Notes: generated by a model not told the origin, from the sequence alone. Shown: positions 1 to 6,220, counted from the first letter of the stretch. The stretch: DNA of 8,058 nt from Acidobacteriota bacterium (GCA_019239815.1 JAFAZL010000726.1:1-8058), one strand, 5' to 3'. A program made the numbers and translations.

Positions 1-385
1 TTACAGGAAAATGTTTGGCGGTGGAATGCGGCAAGCGGGTGTGATTGCGGCAGCGGGATTGATTGCGCTGGAGAAATCCCCGACGCGGTTGCACATCGAT
101 CATAAGAACGCGAAGCGGCTGGCCGAAGGCGTGGCGCAGATTCCTGGATTCGTGATCGATCCGACCAAAGTAAAAACCAACATTGTGATTTTTGACTGCG
201 AGCAGACGGGAAAGACCGCGGTCGAGTGGTGCGACCTGCTTTACAAACGAGGGCTTTGGGCACAGGACACGGCGCAGTATTCGGTACGATTCGTCACGCA
301 TTGCGATGTGAACGAAGCGCAGATCGAACAGGCACTCGCAGTCCTGCAGGAAGCAGCAGCGAAACCCCAAGGGGTCGGCGCATGA
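1..385 (+). CDS. ltaE: Low-specificity L-threonine aldolase, C-terminal part (5' end outside window)
   Basis: This is the last ~127 codons of a PLP-dependent fold-type I enzyme that cleaves L-threonine or L-allo-threonine to glycine and acetaldehyde in the cytoplasm. The reading frame is already open at base 2. The visible part begins with the family hallmark FGGGMRQAG just after the PLP lysine, which lies upstream of the window. It continues with the small C-terminal domain: a KTNIVIFD strand, then YSVRFVTHCDV, which matches the (V)RFVTH(x)DV strand near the end of LtaE proteins, and a last helix. The stop TGA overlaps the next gene's start as ATGA, so the two are probably one transcription unit with coupled translation. 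No functional link between aldolase and peptidase is obvious. The alternative, another beta-eliminating lyase of the same Pfam family, is less likely given the GGGMRQ and RFVTH pair. Confidence 0.9.
   Translation, partial: YRKMFGGGMRQAGVIAAAGLIALEKSPTRLHIDHKNAKRLAEGVAQIPGFVIDPTKVKTNIVIFDCEQTGKTAVEWCDLLYKRGLWAQDTAQYSVRFVTHCDVNEAQIEQALAVLQEAAAKPQGVGA
369..374 (+). promoter_or_regulatory. Ribosome binding site of the M2 peptidase gene
   Basis: AAGGGG lies inside the end of the aldolase frame, 7 nt before the ATG at 382. It supports that ATG over the upstream in-frame ATG at 226, which would add 52 residues read out of frame through the aldolase and would bury the signal peptide. Confidence 0.6.
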
Positions 386-2277
386 CGCAATTTCATAAGA
401 TTTCGCGGAATCGGCGGGCGCTTGTGAGTATCGGGGCCGGTGTCTGTGCTCTGGTCGGCGTCTCGGCATTGCTCCTTTTCGCGGGCGCATCTCCCACGCA
501 GGAACCCAAGAACAACGTCCGCAAGGCCTACCGAGCGGTTCCCGCGTCGGTCGACGAAGCCTCCGCGTTTCTCGCCGATGCAGAAGCGCGACTGCTCGAC
601 CTCGGTGTGAAGGCCGGCCACGCGAACTGGGTTCAAGAGAATTTCATCACCGAAGACACAGAACAAATAGCGGCGGATGCGAACCAGGCGGTCAATGCGC
701 TGAGCGTCGATCTGGCGAAGAAGGCGCAACGGTTCGACGGTTTGACTCTACCGCCGGTGATGGCGCGGAAGATGATGTTGCTCAAGCTTTCTGCCGGCTT
801 TCCCGCGCCCAGCGATCCGGCTGAGCAGAAGGAAATGGCGCAGGTCCTTGCTTCGCTCGACGGCGACTACGGAAAAGGGAAGTGGTGTCCCGACGGACCG
901 AACGGGAAATGCCTAGACGTGACGGCGGTAAGCAAGCTGATGGCGGAAAGCCGCGACGAAGCCGAATTGAAGCGCACGTGGATGGGGTGGCATGCGATCG
1001 GCGCGCCGATGCGCGATCGCTACGCGCGAATGGTGCAACTTGGCGATAAGGGCTCGACAGAACTTGGCTTTTCTGATGCGGGCGCGTTTTGGCGTTCGAA
1101 CTACGATATGCCACCAGATGACTTTACGAAAGAAATCGATCGATTGTGGACCCAGCTGAGGCCGTTGTATCTATCGCTGCACGCCTATGTTCGAGGAGAG
1201 CTGGCGAAGAAATACGGATCGGTTGTACCCGCAAACGGGCCGATTCCGGCGCACCTACTCGGCAACATCTGGGCGCAGGAATGGAACAACGTTTATCCGC
1301 TCATGGATTCGCCGAAGCCGGAGCAGAGTTATGACCTGACCAAGATTCTGCAAGAGCGACATACGGATGCGCGCGGGATGGTTCGCTATGGCGAGGGATT
1401 CTTTACTTCGCTGGGGTTTGCGCCACTGCCGAAGACGTTCTGGGAGCGTTCGCTTTTCACGAAACCGGCCGACCGCGATGTGGTGTGTCACGCGAGCGCG
1501 TGGGACGTGGATTCGAAAGACGATCTGCGGATCAAGATGTGTATCCAGATCACGCAGGAAGACTTTGTCACGATTCACCATGAGCTAGGTCATAACTTTT
1601 ATCAACGCGCCTATAACACGCAGCCGGTGCTGTTTCAGGGCAGCGCTAACGACGGTTTCCACGAAGCGGTCGGCGACACGATCGCGCTCTCGGTCACGCC
1701 GGAATATTTGAAGAAGCTCGGACTGATCGACACTGTGCCGCCAGCGTCGGGGGACATCGACTATCTCTTGCAGCAAGCACTGTCGAAGGTCGCGTTTCTG
1801 CCATTCGGATTGACGATCGACAAATGGCGCTGGGAAGTTTTCTCCGGCCAGACCAAGCCCGATCAATACAACAAGGAGTGGTGGGATTTGCGCTTGAAGT
1901 ATCAGGGCGTAGCGCCGCCTGTCGCACGCACAGAAGCCGACTTCGATCCTGGCGCGAAATTTCACGTGCCGGCGAACGTCCCGTACATGCGCTACTTCCT
2001 TGCGCGAATCCTGCAGTTTCAATTTCAGCGAGCATTGTGCCGCGAGGCGGGTTACTCCGGCCCGCTTCACCGCTGCTCGATTTATGAGAATAAGGAAGCG
2101 GGGCGACGGCTGAATGAAATGCTTGCGCTCGGCGCGAGCAAGCCGTGGCAGGATGCACTCGCCACGTTGACGGGTGAGCACCAGATGGACGCGACGGCGT
2201 TGGCGGATTACTTCGCACCGCTCAAGACCTGGCTTGACGAGCAGAATAAGAAGAACAATTATCCGGTGGGCTGGTAA
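382..2277 (+). CDS. Peptidase family M2 (angiotensin-converting-enzyme-like) dipeptidyl carboxypeptidase, exported
   Basis: A 631-residue zinc metallopeptidase predicted to remove C-terminal dipeptides outside the cytoplasm. The N-terminus is a signal peptide: basic n-region (KISRNRR), then a hydrophobic stretch at about residues 13-36. Zinc ligands are H400 and H404 of HELGH and E428 of FHEAVGD. The 28-residue spacing equals that of human testis ACE (H383 to E411). Further ACE residues recognised by alignment from memory are H370-A371 (ACE H353-A354), K526, H528, Y535 and R537 (ACE K511, H513, Y520, R522). Chloride-1 ligands R238, W500 and R504 and chloride-2 ligands Y278 and R537 are also kept. 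The C-terminal block FQFQRALC through GPLHRC is typical of M2. Unlike somatic ACE it has one domain and no C-terminal anchor. Its length suits bacterial M2 enzymes. It overlaps the aldolase by ATGA. The natural substrate cannot be read from the sequence. Confidence 0.95.
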   Translation: MTQFHKISRNRRALVSIGAGVCALVGVSALLLFAGASPTQEPKNNVRKAYRAVPASVDEASAFLADAEARLLDLGVKAGHANWVQENFITEDTEQIAADANQAVNALSVDLAKKAQRFDGLTLPPVMARKMMLLKLSAGFPAPSDPAEQKEMAQVLASLDGDYGKGKWCPDGPNGKCLDVTAVSKLMAESRDEAELKRTWMGWHAIGAPMRDRYARMVQLGDKGSTELGFSDAGAFWRSNYDMPPDDFTKEIDRLWTQLRPLYLSLHAYVRGELAKKYGSVVPANGPIPAHLLGNIWAQEWNNVYPLMDSPKPEQSYDLTKILQERHTDARGMVRYGEGFFTSLGFAPLPKTFWERSLFTKPADRDVVCHASAWDVDSKDDLRIKMCIQITQEDFVTIHHELGHNFYQRAYNTQPVLFQGSANDGFHEAVGDTIALSVTPEYLKKLGLIDTVPPASGDIDYLLQQALSKVAFLPFGLTIDKWRWEVFSGQTKPDQYNKEWWDLRLKYQGVAPPVARTEADFDPGAKFHVPANVPYMRYFLARILQFQFQRALCREAGYSGPLHRCSIYENKEAGRRLNEMLALGASKPWQDALATLTGEHQMDATALADYFAPLKTWLDEQNKKNNYPVGW

Positions 2278-2359
2278 CGCCGGCACGCGACGCGCGGCCG
2301 AGCATTCTTGCTGAGCCACAAGCAAGCCGTTCCAGATCAGGATCGCGAGCGTAGTTCTA

Positions 2360-2388
2360 TTGCGATGGCAGATGCTTCCCGCTATAAG
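2360..2388 (+). promoter_or_regulatory. Candidate sigma70-type promoter of the S53 peptidase gene
   Basis: A -35 box TTGCGA (4 of 6 to TTGACA) is separated by 17 bp from a -10 box TATAAG (5 of 6 to TATAAT). The start point would fall near 2395, leaving a leader of about 53 nt. The boxes were matched by eye. Confidence 0.5.
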
Positions 2389-2435
2389 TGGGATTGAGGT
2401 AGCTACTCCGGCGAACTTCCTCAGGCGTCCCCACG

Positions 2436-2442
2436 AAAGGAG
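2436..2442 (+). promoter_or_regulatory. Ribosome binding site of the S53 peptidase gene
   Basis: AAAGGAG lies 5 nt before the ATG at 2448, a strong Shine-Dalgarno match that fixes this start. The fixed start matters because the encoded N-terminus shows no signal peptide. Confidence 0.75.
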
Positions 2443-2447
2443 TTCAC

Positions 2448-4289
2448 ATGAAACCCAAGTCCAAAGGGAAATCTCAGACCAAAACTTCCACGGCGATGGT
2501 GGTTTTACCCGGCAGCACCCGATATGCGGTGCCGCAAGCGAAGCTCCTGAAGAAGTCCGATCCGAAGAGCATGATTCAGGTCAGCATTTACGTTCGCCGC
2601 AATCCGACTCCGCCGGGCAAGAGCCTGACTTTGCTCGGTGACATGAACGACAAACTGCCGCAGCAGAGGAACTACGTCAACGACGCACAGTTCGACGAAA
2701 CGTTCGGCGCCGCTCAAGAAGATCTCGACAAAGTGAGCGCGTGGGCCAAAAACGCTGGGATGAATGTTGTCGATTCGAGTGTTCCGATGCGTCGCGTGCT
2801 AGTCAAAGGAACGATCGCGAACATCAGCAGAGCTCTTGGCGTGGAGCTGAACGATTACGAGCACCCCGAGACGGGAGAGTTTCGCGGACGTCAGGGCGAA
2901 ATTCATATTCCGGCGAATTTGGCTGGAATCATTACTGGAGTTTTTGGATTGGACACGCGGCACGTTGGCCGACCGCGGATTCGCAAAGGCAACGCGCAGC
3001 CAGTTGATATTGATGAGTTACAGATGGTCGCAGCCAGAGGCAAGGCGCGTGCCGGCGCTCACGCGTTGCCAGCGACACCTTATCCAGGGACGTTTTTTCC
3101 ACCGCAAGTCGCCGAGTTGTACAACTACCCGACGAATCTCACGGGCAGCGGGCAAAACGTAGCGATCTTTGCCTTCAACGGCACGGGTCCCGACCCACAC
3201 GGTGGGTACAACCTCGCATCGTTGAAGACGTATTTCGAACAGATTCTGGGAGGAACGACACCGGCGATCCAAGATGTTGTCGTGCAGGGACCGGGCAATG
3301 ATCCCGGTCCCGATTCGCAATCGTCGAGCCAGAACGGTGACGCAACTGGCGAGGTGATGCTCGATATGTGCGTCGTCGGATCGGTCGCGCCCGGTGCAAA
3401 TATTTTCATGTACTTCACCGAGTTCACCAGCCAAGGATGGCTCGACGGGCTGAACCAGGCCATCACCGATACGAACAAAATCGGCGTGATCTCGATCAGC
3501 TATGGCAATCCCGAAGACGACCCTGACGGCGCGTGGACCGCGATGGGAGTGCAGCAAGTGAATCAGGTGTTTGAGGCGGCTTCGGCGAAGGGAATTACGA
3601 TTTGCTGCGCTTCCGGTGACGACGGTTCGAGCGATCAAGTTTCAACGGGCGCACACGTCGACTTCCCGGCGTCAAGCCCATTTGTGCTTGGCGTTGGCGG
3701 GACCAAGTTGGTGGCATCCAGCGGTACGCCGCAAACAATCGCATCCGAGGTGGTCTGGAACGAAACGATGCAGAGCGAAGGTGCGACCGGAGGAGGCGTC
3801 AGCGCCGTCTTCACCAAGCCGAGCTACCAAAACACCGTGAACGTTCCGCCGTCGGCGAATCCGCCGCACAGTATCGGGCGTGGCGTGCCGGATGTTGCGG
3901 CTGTGGCTGATCCTGAGACCGGCGTCGTCGTGATGCACGTGGATGGCAAACAGTTGGAGCCGATTGGTGGCACCAGCGCGGCGGCACCGATGTGGGCGGC
4001 GCTGGTGGCGCGGCTCAATCAAGGGCTTACGGCGAATTGTGGTTTTTTGAACACGCTGATCTACGGAAGTCAATTTCCGAAGAACGCGTTTCACGACATC
4101 ACTTCGGGAAACAATGGAGCGTACAAAGCGAGCACTGGCTGGGATGCCTGCACGGGCTTCGGCACGCCGGATGGTGAGGCGATGCTGCAAGCGCTATCCG
4201 GAAGCGCGGGTGCGGGATCGAACGGCACCGCCGTCGCCAGTTCGCACAAGCGGTCGGGCTCGCAAGCGAAAGGCGCGGGAGTGGCTTAA
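2448..4289 (+). CDS. Kumamolisin-like peptidase S53 (sedolisin family) with activation prodomain
   Basis: A 613-residue serine-carboxyl endopeptidase of the acid-active sedolisin clan, made as a self-activating precursor. Residues ~40-175 form the pro-kumamolisin activation domain, ending in GVFGLDTR. The catalytic domain starts near residue 205-220. Catalytic residues are E302 and D306 (GEVMLD), oxyanion D391 (SGDDGSSD) and nucleophile S510 (GGTSAAAP). The calcium site is visible as D550-I551 (FHDIT) and D566 (GWD). The length exceeds kumamolisin by roughly 60 residues, partly a Ser/Gly/Ala/Lys tail after ~585. The N-terminus is polar and Lys/Ser-rich (KPKSKGKSQTK) with no hydrophobic signal. 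Kumamolisin is, to my recollection, also without a classical signal, so the export route is unclear. By alignment from memory, kumamolisin E32 and W129 are replaced by A242 and Y352. Whether this lowers activity or shifts the pH optimum is unknown. Confidence 0.94.
   Translation: MKPKSKGKSQTKTSTAMVVLPGSTRYAVPQAKLLKKSDPKSMIQVSIYVRRNPTPPGKSLTLLGDMNDKLPQQRNYVNDAQFDETFGAAQEDLDKVSAWAKNAGMNVVDSSVPMRRVLVKGTIANISRALGVELNDYEHPETGEFRGRQGEIHIPANLAGIITGVFGLDTRHVGRPRIRKGNAQPVDIDELQMVAARGKARAGAHALPATPYPGTFFPPQVAELYNYPTNLTGSGQNVAIFAFNGTGPDPHGGYNLASLKTYFEQILGGTTPAIQDVVVQGPGNDPGPDSQSSSQNGDATGEVMLDMCVVGSVAPGANIFMYFTEFTSQGWLDGLNQAITDTNKIGVISISYGNPEDDPDGAWTAMGVQQVNQVFEAASAKGITICCASGDDGSSDQVSTGAHVDFPASSPFVLGVGGTKLVASSGTPQTIASEVVWNETMQSEGATGGGVSAVFTKPSYQNTVNVPPSANPPHSIGRGVPDVAAVADPETGVVVMHVDGKQLEPIGGTSAAAPMWAALVARLNQGLTANCGFLNTLIYGSQFPKNAFHDITSGNNGAYKASTGWDACTGFGTPDGEAMLQALSGSAGAGSNGTAVASSHKRSGSQAKGAGVA
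3185..3207 (+). repeat. Two overlapping small inverted repeats inside the S53 gene
   Basis: GGGTC-CC-GACCC at 3185-3196 shares its right arm with ACCCAC-ACG-GTGGGT at 3193-3207. In RNA only one of the two hairpins could form at a time. They lie in codons for a Gly/Pro-rich surface segment, so protein composition may explain them. Confidence 0.45.
3287..3311 (+). repeat. Perfect 9-bp GC-rich inverted repeat inside the S53 gene
   Basis: Arms GGGACCGGG and CCCGGTCCC flank a 7-nt loop. Eight of the nine pairs are G-C, so this would be a stable hairpin in mRNA. It falls in the GPGNDPGPDS codons about 40 nt before the catalytic Glu codon. Repeated Gly-Pro codons could create it by chance. Confidence 0.6.
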
Positions 4290-4307
4290 AACTGAAGCAA
4301 ACGAGAA

Positions 4308-4694
4308 TTATTGAGGATGATTTTGGGCCAGGCGCTTCGCCGCCACGCGTTCGATCGTGGTCACAAGGTCCCACGCTTGAGCTTTCGAGACGACCTCTGC
4401 GATTCCCGCTTTGCGCGCGGGTTCGGCGAGAGCGGGCATATCGAGCACCGTGAAGAGAACCAGCGGGATGTCGGGATTCACTTCCCTCATGCTGGTTGCG
4501 GCTTCGAGGCCATTCATGTCGGGCATGGCAAGGTCGATGAGAACGAGATCGGGTCTCAGCTCCTTGAACTTCGCGATTCCGTCATAACCGGCGACGGCCT
4601 CGCCGCAAACGGTCCATTCTCGCGATTGAACAATCGCTCGAAGGATGCGCCGCGTTGTTTCGGAATCATCGACAATCAGAATGCGCAAACTCAT
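4308..4694 (-). CDS. Single-domain response regulator (CheY-like receiver)
   Basis: A 128-residue stand-alone receiver domain, expected to be phosphorylated by a histidine kinase that is not in the window. Acidic pocket residues D9-D10 (ILIVDDS), phospho-acceptor D54 (LVLIDLAMPDMNG), switch T82 (VLFT) and conserved K104 (VVSKA) are all present, so the domain looks functional. Nothing follows the receiver except a short basic/polar tail, so no DNA-binding or enzymatic output domain exists. It probably acts through protein contact, as CheY or Spo0F do. The ATG at 4694 is chosen because the protein then begins right at the first beta-strand. No clear Shine-Dalgarno precedes it, so translation may be weak or leaderless. 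A TTG start at 4724 would add ten residues without family support. The gene converges on the S53 gene with 18 bp between the stops. Confidence 0.92.
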   Translation of the reverse strand: MSLRILIVDDSETTRRILRAIVQSREWTVCGEAVAGYDGIAKFKELRPDLVLIDLAMPDMNGLEAATSMREVNPDIPLVLFTVLDMPALAEPARKAGIAEVVSKAQAWDLVTTIERVAAKRLAQNHPQ

Positions 4695-4728
4695 CGGACG
4701 AAAGTTTAGGCAATGAAGCAACAACGAG

Positions 4729-4750
4729 GAATACCTAGATCGCGGTATTC
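4729..4750. promoter_or_regulatory. Inverted repeat upstream of the response regulator, possible operator
   Basis: A perfect 7-bp dyad GAATACC/GGTATTC with an 8-bp spacer starts 35 bp upstream of the response regulator ATG. The position suits a regulator binding at the promoter. No factor is known, and a chance repeat is possible. Confidence 0.35.
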
Positions 4751-4808
4751 ACAACCGGACACAAATCCTCAGGCCGAAAGGGCATGTGGTTTGATCACTG
4801 GCATTGCA

Positions 4809-4826
4809 GAACACAATTTTGTGCTC
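4809..4826. promoter_or_regulatory. Imperfect 18-bp palindrome, possible protein-binding site
   Basis: Arms GAACACAA and TTGTGCTC match at 7 of 8 positions around a TT centre. It lies about 115 bp upstream of the response regulator start. It is directly followed by GAGTC/GACTC arms at 4827-4844 with an 8-bp spacer. No function is recognised. Confidence 0.3.
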
Positions 4827-4947
4827 GAGTCTGGGCTCCGACTCCCACACGCCGATCGGGTTAGACGCGACGCATATTTGTCCCTCCGCCTAGTTGAGAT
4901 CGAGGGGACTTTTTCCGGCGACATCTTCCACGGATTCCCGCCCAATA

Positions 4948-4962
4948 TTCGTCACTGACGAA
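4948..4962. promoter_or_regulatory. Perfect 15-bp palindrome, possible protein-binding site
   Basis: TTCGTCA-C-TGACGAA has 7-bp perfect arms around one central base, the layout of many dimeric-regulator operators. It lies about 250 bp from the nearest gene start, which is far for a simple operator. No family consensus is recognised. Confidence 0.35.
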
Positions 4963-5171
4963 CTTCCACCACGGCACCGTCACGTGCTGAAGAGATTCTG
5001 AAGTGCCTGAGAGTGTTCCGCTGGCAGATGGCGCAGTGCTAAATCGTATAGGTGAGACAACTAGGGCTGCGTTCTCGCGTTGTTGCCGCTCATGTTCTGG
5101 CTCACAGCCGGTACACTGCAGTTCGATTCAATCTGCAAGCAACACGCAGGGTCATAGAAAAGTCCGAACCG

Positions 5172-6206
5172 CTATACTCCCAGCGACTTTGGGAACCGTG
5201 CAAGCTCATCTGGAGTCGATTCGTTTGGCACAGAGCAACCGGGGGCGGCAATGTATTTGGCTCCAGCCTGTGACCTCGCTTGCTTCCATTGAGCCCGCAT
5301 CTCATCCGTCGTGAGTTTTCGATAGTCGATCTCGTCTACCCCGCCAAGCAAAGTCTGCGAATAACTCTGACGAACCTCGGAAATGGGAATGCCACTGGTC
5401 TTCACGGAATACTGAAGAACCGGTGCCTTGAAGTCCTTGAATTGGTCTAGGTACGGCCTCTCCAAATAATGCAAATGCAGAACCGTCAATTTTGTATCGG
5501 CGAGCTCATCGAAAATTCGCTTGTCGTAGGAACGCGAAAATTTCTTGTAGTCATCGACCGATCCGAACTTGCTTTCCGCATTGAAAATGCTGACGAGAGC
5601 GCCGGATGCTCCGATCTCTTTCGCGTGCCGGATGTGATTGATCGTCGATTGCGTGATGGCGTCGAGCGCAGTGTGCCATGCGTTCGGATTCTGCAACTGA
5701 AAGTCGAGAAGGCTTCGTATCTGCGCGTCCTGCACCTCTTCGGACTTGGGCTGGTTCGCGAATTGCGGTTGCGCCTGGTACAGGATCATCGCCGTCATAT
5801 ATGGGCCGTAGAGTGTGTCTATGAAATATGCGTCTCCATTGAGCCCGTCGCGAACGCGTCGCAAGGTTTCCAGTTGCTTCGGGTAGGGCGAATCCAACGG
5901 TTTTAACTCATACCACTTGTCTGTCGATGACTTCAGATAGTCGAAGTCATTCATCACTTTCACGATGTCTGTTTTGTAGGTTCGATGAAAGTCGAGATGG
6001 TCCTGTGCTTCCAGCTGCGCCGTCGGCCTTCCGTAGTGGCGATAGAACGTAAACGGAGGCCGGTCCACCTCCTGCCCGAGAAGGGTCCTATCGACGCGTT
6101 CCTTGTGGCTCAAAGCAGCTGGCCCACTCTTCCCCGCGAACGCCGGCTTCGAAAGTGCCAATGCGGCCATTGTCGCCGCACCTGAAAGAAAATCGCGTCG
6201 CTTCAT
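5172..6206 (-). CDS. Tat-exported protein with uroporphyrinogen decarboxylase (URO-D)-like fold
   Basis: A 344-residue protein starting with a twin-arginine signal (KRRDFL, hydrophobic stretch to about residue 20, probable cleavage after AFA at 24). It is expected to fold with its ligand in the cytoplasm and be exported by Tat. The rest resembles the URO-D/corrinoid-methyltransferase superfamily. DRPPFTFYRHYGR (R56, R60) parallels the MRQAGR substrate loop of HemE. LLGGVDEIDYRKLT and AAPGCSVPNESTPDEL near the end match the family's late GGVD and PGC(x)(I/V)P motifs. Where MtaA-type methyltransferases have a zinc-binding HxC, this protein has H244-L-H246, while the late C324 is kept. A metal site from H244, H246 and C324 is conceivable but unproven. 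Export argues against HemE itself. No corrinoid protein or methyltransferase partner lies beside it. The substrate is unknown. Confidence 0.85.
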   Translation of the reverse strand: MKRRDFLSGAATMAALALSKPAFAGKSGPAALSHKERVDRTLLGQEVDRPPFTFYRHYGRPTAQLEAQDHLDFHRTYKTDIVKVMNDFDYLKSSTDKWYELKPLDSPYPKQLETLRRVRDGLNGDAYFIDTLYGPYMTAMILYQAQPQFANQPKSEEVQDAQIRSLLDFQLQNPNAWHTALDAITQSTINHIRHAKEIGASGALVSIFNAESKFGSVDDYKKFSRSYDKRIFDELADTKLTVLHLHYLERPYLDQFKDFKAPVLQYSVKTSGIPISEVRQSYSQTLLGGVDEIDYRKLTTDEMRAQWKQARSQAGAKYIAAPGCSVPNESTPDELARFPKSLGV

Positions 6207-6214
6207 CGCCCTAT

Positions 6215-6220
6215 CTCCTC
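6215..6220 (-). promoter_or_regulatory. Ribosome binding site of the URO-D-like gene
   Basis: GAGGAG read on the minus strand lies 8 nt before the ATG at 6206. It supports the start that gives the twin-arginine signal at residues 3-4. Confidence 0.7.

Larger units (their letters stand above)
2278..2447. other. Intergenic region between the M2 and S53 peptidase genes
   Basis: No gene is seen in these 170 bp. A small inverted repeat sits at 2307-2326 (arms CTTGCT/AGCAAG, 8-nt loop) about 30 bp after the M2 stop. It lacks a T-tract, so it is at best a weak terminator. A promoter candidate follows at 2360-2388, which suggests that the S53 gene has its own transcript. Confidence 0.5.
4695..5171. 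other. Gene-poor spacer between the response regulator and the URO-D-like gene
   Basis: No credible coding sequence was found on either strand in these 477 bp. The open frames present are short, unsupported by an RBS, and rich in Arg/Ser/Cys as out-of-frame translations tend to be. The stretch holds at least four short dyads: 4729-4750, 4809-4826, 4827-4844 and 4948-4962. It lies upstream of the response regulator and downstream of the URO-D-like gene, so it may hold the former's promoter and the latter's terminator. Neither could be identified clearly. A decayed gene or an unrecognised small RNA is possible. Confidence 0.5.

Noticed and set aside
226..381. In-frame upstream extension of the M2 peptidase from the ATG at 226
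   Set aside because: It would read 52 residues out of frame through the aldolase gene, bury the signal peptide, and lack the RBS seen before 382.
1585..2325. 246-codon open frame antisense to the M2 peptidase
   Set aside because: It lies opposite a strongly conserved peptidase region, is Arg-rich with no family motif, and is explained by codon bias of the real gene.
2307..2326. Hairpin as an intrinsic terminator of the M2 gene
   Set aside because: The 6-bp stem is weak and no T-run follows, so it is mentioned only within the intergenic entry.
3018..3638. 206-codon open frame antisense to the S53 peptidase
   Set aside because: It lies opposite the catalytic domain, is Arg/His-rich, and has no recognisable protein or RBS support.
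3672..4190. 172-codon open frame antisense to the S53 C-terminal half
   Set aside because: It is a shadow of the conserved GTSAAAP region, with low-complexity basic composition and no family features.
4695..4724. TTG start adding ten residues to the response regulator
   Set aside because: The receiver fold begins at MSLRILIVDD. The extension has no family support or SD.
4713..4958. 81-codon plus-strand open frame in the spacer
   Set aside because: No RBS, no recognisable motif, composition unlike the neighbouring proteins, and it crosses several dyads.
5117..5137. GTTCGATTC resembling a tRNA T-loop
   Set aside because: The flanking bases do not make a 5-bp stem around a 7-nt loop, and no acceptor, D or anticodon arm is found. 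Only TGCAG/CTGCA arms with an 11-nt loop exist, and no T-tract follows.
5003..5314. 103-codon plus-strand open frame overlapping the URO-D-like gene end
   Set aside because: Cys/Ser/Arg-rich with no motif. Its 3' half is antisense to the real gene.
5469..5906. 145-codon plus-strand open frame antisense to the URO-D-like gene
   Set aside because: It lies wholly inside the URO-D-like gene, which has an RBS, a Tat signal and family motifs.
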